A stretch of DNA of 14,318 nt from an uncultured Clostridia bacterium (GTDB taxonomy: Bacteria > Bacillota > Clostridia > Christensenellales > UBA1242), in contig CANQZB010000012.1 in the NCBI GenBank assembly GCA_947628195.1, positions 1-14,318 on the forward strand, read 5' to 3'. Position 1 is the first letter of the stretch. Each line of letters opens with the position of its first letter. Under the pieces are notes generated by a model. The model saw nothing but the letters and a program-made list of their open reading frames with translations. It was not told the DNA's origin and did not search any database. This document shows, in pieces, positions 6,801-14,318 of the stretch. The position numbers and the translations under genes were made by a program.

Positions 6801-8995
6801 CCTGTTAGGCTATCGCCAAAAACAAGGTCGGTTGTTGAATAAGTGAATTCAGGGTCGGCATCGCCATACTGTTTAACTTGCTTATCTGCCGTGATGATTG
6901 CTGGGCGCTTTTTTATTGTGCAAACTGCGCTTTTAAAAGTTATTTCGTAATTTGGGTTATATAATGTTCCAATTTTAATTTCGTGGTCGCCTGCGTTTTT
7001 GTTATCGATTGCAAGTTCGCCCATGAGTGTGTCGCCATCTAACAATTCGGCTGAATATGGCAATAAGACGTTATCGCCATAAGTGTAAGTGCAAGTCTGC
7101 GCGCTAACGGTTATTGGCCGTGGTGAAATTTTGCCATAAACCGTTTGCGTATATTCTGCCAAAATATAATTATTTTTGTTAGAGCCAACCAAGGTTGTTT
7201 TTGCAATTTTAACTTCTTTATCGTTAGATGCGTTTTTATCTTTAAAGTTGGCAGTAATTTCAACCCGCACATCTTCATTGTTGTAAACGTTTTGCAGTTG
7301 TGCGGTCATGCTTGCGTTGGTTGTGCCGTCATAAACCTTTTCGCTAACCGACACATTGGAGAGATAAATTGTGCGCGGAGATATAACAAATTTTGCGCCG
7401 TTTTCAACTAGCACGAAGTTATAGTTTGGGTTCTTTTCATTTAAGTTGCCCAAGGTGAATGAATAAGCGTCAACGGCTTCGCCCATCTGCCTTGAAATTT
7501 CACCAACCACACGTTCGCCTTCCACCAAATTGCTTACAGTGTAAGGAATTACAGGGTCGGCATAGCCATATTCTTTTTGTGCATTTTCTGGCTCAACATA
7601 AGCATCGCGCTTTTGAATTTCGCCAATTATGTTTGGAAAAACTTGAGATTTTAAAGTGTAAATGTCAGCGTTTTCGCCCACAAGGGCAAGACCGGATATA
7701 TTTGGAGTTATTGTGTTGTTTTTCATTACATTAGGCGAGTTGTAAGAATAAGTTACGCCGGTTATGCCAACGTCGTGCCCGGGTTCTAGTCCGCTAAATT
7801 TAACCGAAACCTTTTCTAAATCGATGTTGGTTGTGCCGTCATATTTTTTGCTTGCAATAGTTACGCTTTCCACCGAAATGCTTTTAATATATTTTGCATA
7901 AATCTGCTGGCCAAGGGTCGCTGTTAAGGATAAAATTCGGCTGTTTCCTTTAAATTCGCCATTAACATACCAGCCCACAAATGTATAGTCTTTGTTTGGA
8001 GTTTGAATTAGGTTAAAGCCTTTGCCCACGCCATAACTTCCTTCGCCAACAAATTTGGCTGGGTTTTTAAAATCGGTTAAAACTTCCACGTTAACCCTTC
8101 CCGTGTTCACAGTTAGGGTAACCGAATTTGATGAGTAAATTTTTTCATCGGAAAAGGAATTTTTCTTTGAGCAAACTTTTAATGTTATAATTGTTCCGTC
8201 TGGTGCGGTTGGCAAAATGTAAAGGTTAGAGCCAATCACTTCAACATAGGCGGAACTTTCAGCAAACTCTTTTTTGGAAGCATCATAAAACACATATTCA
8301 ATTTGGTGATTAATTTTAGAAAAACTCATAAAGTTGCCCGATGCGCCGGACATGCTTGTTATGTCGTTATATGCGTTAATTTTAACAAATTGGCCAGGGG
8401 AGACTGTTTGGTTGGTTGCATCAAGCGTTACTGACTCGATAACCGTGTAAAGATGGATGGTTGGCTCGTCAATAACAAAGTTACATTTTTCCTTTGATGA
8501 ACTTGCGTTAAACGAAAATTTTATAACGTCATTAATGTTATCTATTTTCAACATTGGGGTGGCAATATTGCCAGAACCACTTATTTGCGAAGAGTTTTCG
8601 CCCGCCGAAATTGTAATTGTAATTTGAGTGTCTTTTTCAGTTGAAACTTGAGCGCTGGCAGTGGCATATAACAAGCCCTTTTCAATAAATGGATGCATAT
8701 CGCCCGTTGGCTCAAATTCGCTGTAACCAGAACTATCACCCTTACCTTTTGGCACAATGGAGAAATATTTATTGCCCCTATCCTTAGTTTGCGCGTTAAT
8801 AAGCGTGCTAACTTTGTTGTTATCCACAAAGTAGTGATCTGGGCTACTGCCGGTTAGGCCTACAAGAATTATTTTGTTGCCAGAAACGCCGTCAATTGCT
8901 GCCGCTTCGGCTTTAAGATTTTGCATAGGGAAAAATAGGCAAGCACACGCTAGCGCAATTAACACTATTAAGATTTTGCTTATGCGTTTTGTCAT
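3851..8995 (-). CDS. Giant surface protein with MBG/YDG repeats and a C-terminal membrane anchor
   Basis: 1714 aa. The N-terminus MTKRISKILIVLIALAC is a Sec signal peptide, with likely cleavage after AEAAA (29-33). Residues 34-300 form an unassigned beta-rich region. Residues 300-369 resemble an InlB-B/Flg_new repeat (YTFVGWYVNGEFKG). Residues 371-1560 are 15 tandem units: 11 MBG (YGX type) and 4 YDG. A C-terminal beta-rich domain (1561-1680) precedes a transmembrane helix (about 1687-1705) and a basic tail, so the protein is anchored with its bulk outside. There is no LPxTG motif. Such repeats usually form extended stalks in adhesins; the ligand is unknown. The ATG at 8995 was chosen over an in-frame ATG at 9034 because AAGGAG (9005-9000) precedes it and the signal peptide then begins normally. 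It lies 8 bp after the upstream giant gene's stop, as the second gene of an operon. Confidence 0.93.
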   Translation of the reverse strand: MTKRISKILIVLIALACACLFFPMQNLKAEAAAIDGVSGNKIILVGLTGSSPDHYFVDNNKVSTLINAQTKDRGNKYFSIVPKGKGDSSGYSEFEPTGDMHPFIEKGLLYATASAQVSTEKDTQITITISAGENSSQISGSGNIATPMLKIDNINDVIKFSFNASSSKEKCNFVIDEPTIHLYTVIESVTLDATNQTVSPGQFVKINAYNDITSMSGASGNFMSFSKINHQIEYVFYDASKKEFAESSAYVEVIGSNLYILPTAPDGTIITLKVCSKKNSFSDEKIYSSNSVTLTVNTGRVNVEVLTDFKNPAKFVGEGSYGVGKGFNLIQTPNKDYTFVGWYVNGEFKGNSRILSLTATLGQQIYAKYIKSISVESVTIASKKYDGTTNIDLEKVSVKFSGLEPGHDVGITGVTYSYNSPNVMKNNTITPNISGLALVGENADIYTLKSQVFPNIIGEIQKRDAYVEPENAQKEYGYADPVIPYTVSNLVEGERVVGEISRQMGEAVDAYSFTLGNLNEKNPNYNFVLVENGAKFVISPRTIYLSNVSVSEKVYDGTTNASMTAQLQNVYNNEDVRVEITANFKDKNASNDKEVKIAKTTLVGSNKNNYILAEYTQTVYGKISPRPITVSAQTCTYTYGDNVLLPYSAELLDGDTLMGELAIDNKNAGDHEIKIGTLYNPNYEITFKSAVCTIKKRPAIITADKQVKQYGDADPEFTYSTTDLVFGDSLTGSMVRDLGEDVNSYTLHQGSLNNPNYEITFVENVLEITKRKIDALIEFLNKTYDGTTEVSYVVNYVNNIKEENFELFVDAELSNINYGTADVVVLSKEIVSGNTGNYLFDFVLLNSQIQISKRRANVFAEVSSKIYGDADPTFSYTAVNLVNDDVLEISISRAEGEDVGKYEFYLNESTADLNPNYEVELAEDYFEILPRELRLSIKTQAKIFGNPNPKIEYSLLDELCNNDKEENILTGEILREEGESVGFYEYILTAVSNSKNYTFINGEDTHFVIYKRPVEVTIFDAVKVYGEQDPTYQYSVSGDIEGERLTVDIVRRMGEDVGTYQLMCATTLDPRYSIEFKEAKLTITPYHLSIKAENKVKIYGELDPKLSLTITAGFLKNNDRLEDIVSGNLIRASGEDVGFYQINKSATLTLGNNYTFDYVPGTLEIIKRNITISAKPTQKVYGEADPKILFEISNGSLAFNDEFKGQLSRLAGENVGSYEINEGTISLNDNYTLKFVANEFTIIKRQIEVVPSAPYKFYGDKDSPLEYEIVGTMISNDKLFGSLYRDKGKTEIEPTGRYKIYSNLFNDNYEIIFGEWYFEIKPRAITIEAESYEIFYGENEPNLNYRIVSGQILNGDTFEGGLKRRGSNNVGIYDIVSTLTLGRNYTIQYIKGTVTIKPVELVIKSTDYFKIYGQQDPNFNYEIVEGKLINNDLLYGSLTREKGENVGSYNIINGIYNSNYNITLQPCKLQILKKDVYMISSIYNKIYDGTTTAYLKNPYISGIIDDVYLSYDKNNCAEFAQSAVGMQIPVRVHDISIVGIGAENYNLILPSNLMANITLNAIENENVCVSAKDPVLFEDCSLTVLAEDVTQNVKIQNHSLVLKYNISLLSGDENLSLDSTYTIKISLPKNISNKNNIYVYQKLSDGNLLLLQSQKLVGGELVVTAQNLGEFYITIEDESWIDYAANISLNLIAVLLIIICVVVVVKYRNKQIQK
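4316..7885 (-). repeat. Protein-level tandem array of 11 MBG and 4 YDG units
   Basis: Fifteen units of about 71-92 residues in the order Y M Y M M Y M M M M M M M M Y, where Y is YDG (signature KxYDGTT) and M is MBG. The YDG units are at residues 371-462, 541-625, 771-853 and 1474-1560; the rest are MBG. The M signature is KxYG-x-x-DP, then GxLxRxxGExVGxY, then NYxIxF. Most units end with I-x-[KP]-R, which starts the next. The copies are well diverged in protein, so the array is old rather than a recent expansion. The second M unit (626-696) lacks the DP and the G-E-x-V-G motifs. Confidence 0.85.
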
Positions 8996-9006
8996 TTTTC
9001 TCCTTA
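8996..9006 (-). promoter_or_regulatory. Ribosome-binding site overlapping the upstream stop codon
   Basis: On the minus strand AAGGAG (9005-9000) lies 4 nt before the ATG at 8995 and overlaps the TAA stop (9006-9004) of the upstream gene. This arrangement implies one mRNA and probable translational coupling, and it decides the start of the downstream gene. Confidence 0.85.
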
Positions 9007-12000
9007 AAATCTGCAAGGTTGTTTTATTTTCCATAAATTTGGATTATCTACATATTTTTCGCCCGGTTTAATAAATGCGCCTTTTGCTTGAATTGATAGA
9101 ACACTGCAACTTACTGGAACAGCTGTTATTTTCATATCCAACGCACCGGAAAATTCAAAGGTGGAGTATGTGCAAGTTGGGCTTAAACCTGTTTTAATTA
9201 ACGTGCCAGCACTATCAAATGTTATTCCGGCAATTGTAATGTCGGCATAAATGCTAACCACGGCAAAGTTGTAATAAGTTTCGCCGTTATAATCGTAAGC
9301 AAAGTTTGAGCCGTTGTTTATAAGAATTTTTTTAACTTGGCTAATAATTTCATCTGCCGCAAACGATAAACCGGCGGTTTGTAAAAGTTTGTTTAAGTCT
9401 AACCCGTGTTCAAGTTGCTCAGCGGTGGACCAATTATAGAACCAAACGTCGCCTTCCAAAATTAATGTGTTGCGGTTTGTTTGATTTTCTTTATCTGCAA
9501 CGAACAGAATTCCGCAAAAGCTAGAATAGAACACGCTATCTTTCACCTTAACCGTGCTGGCAACATTGTTTGCTCTGGCAAGTTTAATGCCAACCGACAA
9601 GCAGTTTTGAACTATGCAACCAACCACGTCAACTTGTGCGGATTCAATTCTTATGCCCGTTTCTGCATTTTCTATTTTGCAGTTGTAAATTAATATATTA
9701 GAGCAGTTTTGAATTATTAGTGCCACGCCGGCATCGCTCAATTCGTTTCCGCTTGAAACTGAAACCGCCCTCAAAGTTAGATTATCTAGGGTTATATTGC
9801 TTCGCGCAATGACGAAGTTCTCCCAATTACTTACAAATCTGGATAAATCCAACATATATCCATTGCCGAACACGTTATAGTTGAATGTAACCACACCAAA
9901 ACTGCCTTCAATTAAAATGTCGTTATTTAAAACTAGGGATGCAAAATTTTCATTTCTATCTTTGTTGGCAGAGGTTAGCCACTTGTGCGCAATTGCAAAC
10001 TGATTATAATTGTCAACGTTAACACCTTCAACAATGTTAAACTCGTAACTATCCACCGCCGAAAGCGCGCCGGGATAAGGAACTTTTTGTTTAACGGTTA
10101 TTATAACTTTGCCGGCTTTTAAGAAGGTAACCACGCCAAACTCGTTTACTGTTGCAATTTGCTCGTTACTGGACGACCATTCAAGCAAATCTTTTGATAA
10201 GTTGGAAGGAATAAGGCTCACGCCCATTGTGTAACTGTTAGTAAATTCGCCTGCATCGTTTAAGAATTGATTGCCAAACACTCTATAATTGCCCTGACCA
10301 TTTGCGTCCTTTTCTTTGTCTAGGTCTAGTTTAATGTCGGCAATTTTATCGTAAATTGTAATTGTTTTTACAGCGGTTATGTCTTTGCCAACCACTTTTG
10401 CAGTGATTGTAACCGTGCCACTTGCTGTTGAAATTAACCTATATAAGCCGTTTTTGTTGGTTATTGATGCAATGTTATAATTATCTAATGTAACATCAAA
10501 TTCAAAGTTATCTGCGTCCTGCGGAACGGCTAAAATGGAAAGGTCAATATATTCGCCAACATACATGCTATCTCGCGTTTGGGCAAAGATAATAGCTTGC
10601 AATTCTTTTGTGTAGGTTATTGTTATTGTTCTTGTTATGCTTGGATTTTCCACAACATAAATTTCAACCTGGCAACTGCCATAACTGTTAAAGGTTATTT
10701 CGCCATTTTGATTGATTTCGGCAATTTTAGAATTGATTAATCTAAATCCAAGTTTGGTTTGGCTGGCATCAGTTTCTATAACGTGTGCCTCAATGGAATA
10801 TGACGGAATTGAAATGTAAATATTATCTCCGTCAACAACTTCAATTCCAACCGCATCTTTAATTACAACCAACGTTAAGTTTTCAAGTTTGTAACCATTT
10901 ACCCACAGTGTGAAACTGTAACTTCCGCCGTTAAGTGCGTAAAGCGTTCCGTTTTCAAACTTAGCAACTTGTTTGTTTGGGTCGTTACGGTTTTCGGTTA
11001 TGTCGGTTATGCTAAATTCCAAATTTTTATTGTCGTTTGGAACGGCTTTTTTAAGTTTAAATTGAACACTTTCGCCCGCTTTTATAGTTATAACATTATT
11101 TTCAAAACCTTGCTTGTTTAATTCTGCTTCAATTAAATCGCTTCCAACAAAATTGAACGAATATGTTATTGATTTTTGAGTTGAATAGTCAGTGCAAGTG
11201 AATGTAATTGACACCCTGCCTTTTTGCAAAAATATAATTTTCCCATCTTCAATTTTTGCAAAATTATCGTTACTAATTTCGTAAGAGTAATTTAAAATTT
11301 GTGCATCGGCTGGCGTACATACAATTTTAAACGGAATAACGCTTCTACTTGTTATGAATGTGGCTTTGTTTTGATAATTTTCAAGTTCATATTCAAATTG
11401 AACGTCAATAGAACTAAGAGGAGAGCGCACCGTTATTGTGCAGTCGGCATAAACTTCTTGGCCGTAATAATCAATAGCGTAAGCGCGCACAACTGCCGAA
11501 CCTGCGCAAAGTGCTTTAACTTGCCCATCTTGTGTTAGTTCAACAACTAAAGAATTATTGTAGAAAGAGGTGTAAGATAAAATTTTAAATTTAATTTCAT
11601 TATTGGCGGCATCGCTAGGGAAATAATCTGCAAAAATTTTGTGTGTTTCGCCAGTTATAATTGTAACCTCGTTTAAATTAAGTTTAATGTTGTTTATGTA
11701 ACCCATTGAACTTGTTATTGTTATTTTCTTTTCAATGTTTGAAGCATCGGTTGAGCGAACATAAACTATTACAGTGCCGGCTTTTAAGAATGTTACAGTG
11801 TTGTTTTCAATTTTTGCAAGGTCGGTTTTTTCAAGTTCAAATTCAAGCGTTTTGTTTGTTGCATTGCTTGGCACAACTTGGGCAGAAATTGTGTAACTGT
11901 TGTTAGATGTTAAAACATTTTCCTCCACAACAATATCTTTAACTTCATTTACGCACACAATTTCAATTTCTTTAATAATTCCGCTTGAAAGTTCAATAAT

Positions 12001-14318
12001 AAGAACCGCTTCTCCGCTTTCAAGTGCGGTGATTGTGCGGGTTTTATCATTAACTTCAATAACTTTTTTGCCGGAAGCGCTAACAATTTCTTTAAACAAG
12101 AAGCGAGAACTTACAACATCTTTTGGAACCCATTTTGCAACACCAAGTGTAACCTTTTCGCCAATGTTCATAACAATGCGGCTACCAACATTCAACTGCG
12201 CATCAACCGCTGTGCCACCGGTGTAACGCAGGCGGACCATTGAAACAAAATTGCCATCGTCAGATTTAATTTCAAGCGTTACAACGCCGGCTTTAATAAA
12301 GGTTATTCTGTTTTTGCTTATTTCTGCAATTCTTTCACCACCAGTGTTAGAATCTTGTTTAACAATGCTTGCTGTAACACCCTTGTTTGATGCGTTTTTT
12401 GGCAAAACGTTAAAGTTTAACGTAATTACATTGCTTGCCGAAACATATTCATCGTTGTAGAAATCAATATCCGAACTTAATGTTACATTTTCAACAAGTT
12501 GTTTAACAGAGATAGTTATTTCATAATCTCCGTTTTGGGTGGAAATTTTAACTTTTGCTTGCCCGCTAGAAAGCGCGCGCAAATATCTTTCATTTTCAAT
12601 GCAAACAACTTTTTCGCCTTCAACTATTGGGCTTTCAGATAAAATTGAAATTGAGAAATTTACTGCATCGCTAAATGTTAAAAGTTCGCCTTTGTTAATG
12701 TCAATTAAACCTTGTTCAACTGACGCGTGAACAACGTCTTTTTCAATTTTTTCAATTATGAAATCGAGCGTTACATTTTCATTTGCAAGCGACACTGCGG
12801 TGATGTGTGCAATGCCGTTTGTTTTAAATGTTAGTGTTGCACCTTCGCAATCTGCAACATCTGGATTGTGAACAATAAATTTAACGTTTTTGTTTGTTGT
12901 GTCGGCTGGCATAACTTCTGCAGTAAGTGTTATTGAGCTTGTGGTTATTTTGCTGTTTGCCTGCAAAACGGTTATGCTTTTTGGCATTCTAATAACAGTG
13001 ATTACATAATTTAGCCTTATTGAATTTGAAATGTGAACAATAAGTTCGGCAGTTCCGCCAGCAACTGCAGTAACAGTGCTACCGTCAACAACCAGCACCT
13101 TGCCCAAACTTGAAGAGGTTTTTGTGTTTATAACTTCAAGCGAAAGTTCTGGCAGTTTTTCGTAGTTAGGAATTAGTTTTGAAATTTCAACATTAAAACT
13201 TTCGTTTAGCATAATGTTTGAAGGAATTGGCTTCCTTTCGCCATTCATTTCCGCTTGAACTTCGGCATAAACAGGATTTGTGCCGGCATAATAAATTTCT
13301 ATTGAGTTTATTGTGTTATTAACATCTGCAATAAGCAGAACAGAGCCAACTTGGTTGAATATTAAATTGCCTTCGTTAATAAAGGCTATGCTGTTATCGC
13401 TAACCGACCAAACAATGTTTTTATAGGTTGCGTCGGCTGGCAAAACACTGCCTGAAAATTGAACGGTGTTTTTAGATGTTACATATTGATTGTTATAATA
13501 ATCCAAATTAACGTTAATTTCAATTTGCTCTGCATAACGGATTACTGTTATATTGCAATATTCTTCCACAATGCTGTTATCGTAAAGCGTAAAACTTAGT
13601 TTAATTTTTGCTTTGCCACCGCCCACTGCGCGAATTCTGCCATCAGGCAAAAGTTCAATAACATTATTGTTCTCTTCCGCAGATATGGTTGGCTTAATTG
13701 AAGCTGCAGTTGTTGGCAAAATATTATAATTTATTATAACCGTGTCGCCATAAGATAAAGTTAACTCTTTATCAACAAGTTCAAACGCATAAGGCTTGCC
13801 GGCAGTGTAAGTTATTTTAACATCTTTTGAAACAGCGCTGTTATCCTCATTTGCAAAAATTCTAACAGTAACCGTGCATGGAGTTGAAGAATTAAAGTTA
13901 ACTTCGCCCGTTTCTAAAGAAACTGAGGCAAACTCAGCGCCGTCAATCAAATGATAGAAATATGCAAGGTTGGTTGAATACTTTGGCAGAGATGTTGGGG
14001 TAAGTGTGAAAGTTTTTTCAGCGGTTATAACATCTTCAATTTCAATGTCGGTTGCCGGGCTTACAACATTAACATAAATTGTTTTTGTAATTTGCTCGAC
14101 TTCATTTTTGTACGCTTTAAGTGATATTGTTGTGCTTCCGCCTTTGACTGCATACAAACAGCCCGAACTAACATACGCAATGTTTTCATCTTCCGAAACA
14201 ATTTCAACATTCGTGTAGTTTGCTGGCATAGTTTCATAAGAAATGATTACAGGCTCGTCATTAATGTTCATTGTTATTGATGGGTTGGTTATAATAATGT
14301 CGAAAACATAGACCGCCG
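9004..14318 (-). CDS. Giant Ig-like (BIG2) repeat protein with C-terminal beta-helix (5' end outside window)
   Basis: 1770 codons are visible and the frame is open through base 14318, so the start and any signal peptide lie to the right. The ATG at 14271 is internal: the residues before it (IIITNPSIT) are already Ig-like sequence. From the first complete codon, about 1430 residues form 16 bacterial Ig-like units of the BIG2 family (typical phrases VLPADATYKNIVW and ALESGEAVLII). About 200 residues of right-handed parallel beta-helix follow (short NIxLxNCxI turns), then a C-terminal region of about 140 residues ending PCRF. There is no C-terminal hydrophobic helix, LPxTG or cell-wall-binding domain, so this protein is probably released or held by a partner. 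Such beta-helices often bind or cleave polysaccharide, but I see no catalytic signature. The downstream gene starts 8 bp later. The exact function is unknown. Confidence 0.92.
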   Translation of the reverse strand, partial: AVYVFDIIITNPSITMNINDEPVIISYETMPANYTNVEIVSEDENIAYVSSGCLYAVKGGSTTISLKAYKNEVEQITKTIYVNVVSPATDIEIEDVITAEKTFTLTPTSLPKYSTNLAYFYHLIDGAEFASVSLETGEVNFNSSTPCTVTVRIFANEDNSAVSKDVKITYTAGKPYAFELVDKELTLSYGDTVIINYNILPTTAASIKPTISAEENNNVIELLPDGRIRAVGGGKAKIKLSFTLYDNSIVEEYCNITVIRYAEQIEINVNLDYYNNQYVTSKNTVQFSGSVLPADATYKNIVWSVSDNSIAFINEGNLIFNQVGSVLLIADVNNTINSIEIYYAGTNPVYAEVQAEMNGERKPIPSNIMLNESFNVEISKLIPNYEKLPELSLEVINTKTSSSLGKVLVVDGSTVTAVAGGTAELIVHISNSIRLNYVITVIRMPKSITVLQANSKITTSSITLTAEVMPADTTNKNVKFIVHNPDVADCEGATLTFKTNGIAHITAVSLANENVTLDFIIEKIEKDVVHASVEQGLIDINKGELLTFSDAVNFSISILSESPIVEGEKVVCIENERYLRALSSGQAKVKISTQNGDYEITISVKQLVENVTLSSDIDFYNDEYVSASNVITLNFNVLPKNASNKGVTASIVKQDSNTGGERIAEISKNRITFIKAGVVTLEIKSDDGNFVSMVRLRYTGGTAVDAQLNVGSRIVMNIGEKVTLGVAKWVPKDVVSSRFLFKEIVSASGKKVIEVNDKTRTITALESGEAVLIIELSSGIIKEIEIVCVNEVKDIVVEENVLTSNNSYTISAQVVPSNATNKTLEFELEKTDLAKIENNTVTFLKAGTVIVYVRSTDASNIEKKITITSSMGYINNIKLNLNEVTIITGETHKIFADYFPSDAANNEIKFKILSYTSFYNNSLVVELTQDGQVKALCAGSAVVRAYAIDYYGQEVYADCTITVRSPLSSIDVQFEYELENYQNKATFITSRSVIPFKIVCTPADAQILNYSYEISNDNFAKIEDGKIIFLQKGRVSITFTCTDYSTQKSITYSFNFVGSDLIEAELNKQGFENNVITIKAGESVQFKLKKAVPNDNKNLEFSITDITENRNDPNKQVAKFENGTLYALNGGSYSFTLWVNGYKLENLTLVVIKDAVGIEVVDGDNIYISIPSYSIEAHVIETDASQTKLGFRLINSKIAEINQNGEITFNSYGSCQVEIYVVENPSITRTITITYTKELQAIIFAQTRDSMYVGEYIDLSILAVPQDADNFEFDVTLDNYNIASITNKNGLYRLISTASGTVTITAKVVGKDITAVKTITIYDKIADIKLDLDKEKDANGQGNYRVFGNQFLNDAGEFTNSYTMGVSLIPSNLSKDLLEWSSSNEQIATVNEFGVVTFLKAGKVIITVKQKVPYPGALSAVDSYEFNIVEGVNVDNYNQFAIAHKWLTSANKDRNENFASLVLNNDILIEGSFGVVTFNYNVFGNGYMLDLSRFVSNWENFVIARSNITLDNLTLRAVSVSSGNELSDAGVALIIQNCSNILIYNCKIENAETGIRIESAQVDVVGCIVQNCLSVGIKLARANNVASTVKVKDSVFYSSFCGILFVADKENQTNRNTLILEGDVWFYNWSTAEQLEHGLDLNKLLQTAGLSFAADEIISQVKKILINNGSNFAYDYNGETYYNFAVVSIYADITIAGITFDSAGTLIKTGLSPTCTYSTFEFSGALDMKITAVPVSCSVLSIQAKGAFIKPGEKYVDNPNLWKIKQPCRF
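9427..10029 (-). other. Right-handed parallel beta-helix segment of the BIG2 giant protein
   Basis: About 200 residues after the last Ig unit show the periodic short-strand pattern of pectate-lyase-like (PbH1) repeats: NITLDNLTL, ALIIQNCSNILIYNCKI, TGIRIESAQVDVVGCIV, VGIKL, TVKVKDSVFY and CGILFV. The Asn and Cys ladders at turn positions are typical of the fold. No acidic catalytic cluster is evident, so a binding or structural role is as likely as an enzymatic one. Confidence 0.75.
10030..14318 (-). repeat. Array of 16 BIG2-like Ig units with strict two-unit alternation
   Basis: Sixteen units of about 75-106 residues, seen in translation. Numbered from the edge inwards, every even unit has an Phe-type core (x-T-F-x-x-x-G-x-V), for example NNTVTFLKAGTVIVYV and FGVVTFLKAGKVIITV. 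Odd units have an Ala-type core (x-A-L-x-x-G-x-A), for example TRTITALESGEAVLII; unit 15 is the one degenerate case. The two-unit period is about 170-188 residues (roughly 530 bp). Units 4, 8 and 12 also share features (YYNNQYVTS, FYNDEYVSA, LENYQNKATFIT) that hint at a four-unit period near 1.05 kb, with starts at about 13533, 12501 and 11421. Confidence 0.8.

Noticed and set aside
8820..8828. A perfect DnaA box TTATCCACA inside the MBG/YDG giant gene.
   Set aside because: It is isolated within coding sequence; single 9-mers of this kind are expected occasionally by chance in AT-rich DNA.
8896..8995. Lipoprotein signal at the N-terminus of the MBG/YDG protein (LIALACAC).
   Set aside because: The residue at -3 is Ala with Leu at -2, which does not fit a lipobox. 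The hydrophobic stretch continues past the Cys, and a better signal-peptidase I site (AEAAA) follows.
8996..9034. Start of the MBG/YDG protein at ATG 9034, overlapping the upstream gene.
   Set aside because: No Shine-Dalgarno precedes it, whereas AAGGAG precedes the ATG at 8995, which also gives a normal signal peptide n-region.
8990..9034. The two giant genes as one gene split by a frameshift.
   Set aside because: The second begins with its own Shine-Dalgarno and a complete signal peptide, and the first ends with a stop exactly at the coupling site, which is normal operon structure.
3952..14230. Many short open frames of 60-110 codons on the plus strand, and a few on the minus strand, inside the two giant genes.
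   Set aside because: They are shadow frames of well-supported coding sequence, with Cys-, His- and Arg-rich or random-looking translations and no ribosome-binding sites.
14269..14271. ATG at 14271 as the true start of the BIG2 giant gene.
   Set aside because: The frame stays open to the window edge, the residues before it are Ig-like in character, and there is no signal peptide or ribosome-binding site there.
1..14318. CRISPR arrays, insertion sequences, tRNA or rRNA genes, and reassigned stop codons.
   Set aside because: No short direct repeats with spacers, no transposase-like frames with terminal repeats and no tRNA-like cloverleaf were seen. Trp is encoded by TGG, and no in-frame TGA occurs in the called genes.

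Overview
The window is AT-rich, with Shine-Dalgarno sites, sigma-A-type promoters, a Sec signal peptide and large Ig-like-repeat surface proteins with no sign of an outer membrane system. This suggests a low-GC Gram-positive bacterium (Bacillota, perhaps an uncultured gut Clostridia or Mollicutes-related lineage). Lineage is inferred; no rRNA or other marker is present.

Bases 1-1390 hold chromosome partitioning: the 3' end of parA (soj), then parB (spo0J) on the plus strand. Two perfect 16-bp parS palindromes lie in the 133-bp gap between them. The first follows the parA stop codon and is also the stem of a hairpin with a T tract. The second sits at the predicted transcription start of a consensus promoter (TTGACA, 17 bp, TATAAT) that drives parB. 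The locus therefore encodes the parS-binding protein next to its own sites and probably places parB under ParB control.

Bases 1388-2806 hold a DHH-DHHA1 phosphoesterase gene of the NrnA (nano-RNase/pAp phosphatase) family on the minus strand, then a 465-bp gene-free stretch. Six DnaA boxes lie within 75 bp there, mostly spaced 11-12 bp and flanked by AT-rich DNA. This is a strong candidate replication origin, although dnaA and dnaN are not adjacent. The two genes that diverge from it both have a promoter -10 element so close to the ATG that their mRNAs are predicted to be leaderless.

Bases 2807-3823 encode an unrecognised single-pass membrane protein with a basic cytoplasmic tail and an extracellular domain.

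Bases 3851-14318 hold two giant minus-strand genes separated by 8 bp. The upstream one (first in transcription) runs off the right edge. It encodes about 16 bacterial Ig-like (BIG2) domains followed by a right-handed beta-helix, with no C-terminal anchor. The downstream one encodes a signal peptide, an N-terminal region, an InlB-B/Flg_new-like repeat, a mixed array of 11 MBG and 4 YDG repeats, and a C-terminal membrane anchor. Together they look like an operon for a long cell-surface stalk or adhesin system; their ligand cannot be read from the sequence. Both convergent gene junctions have compact bidirectional terminators.
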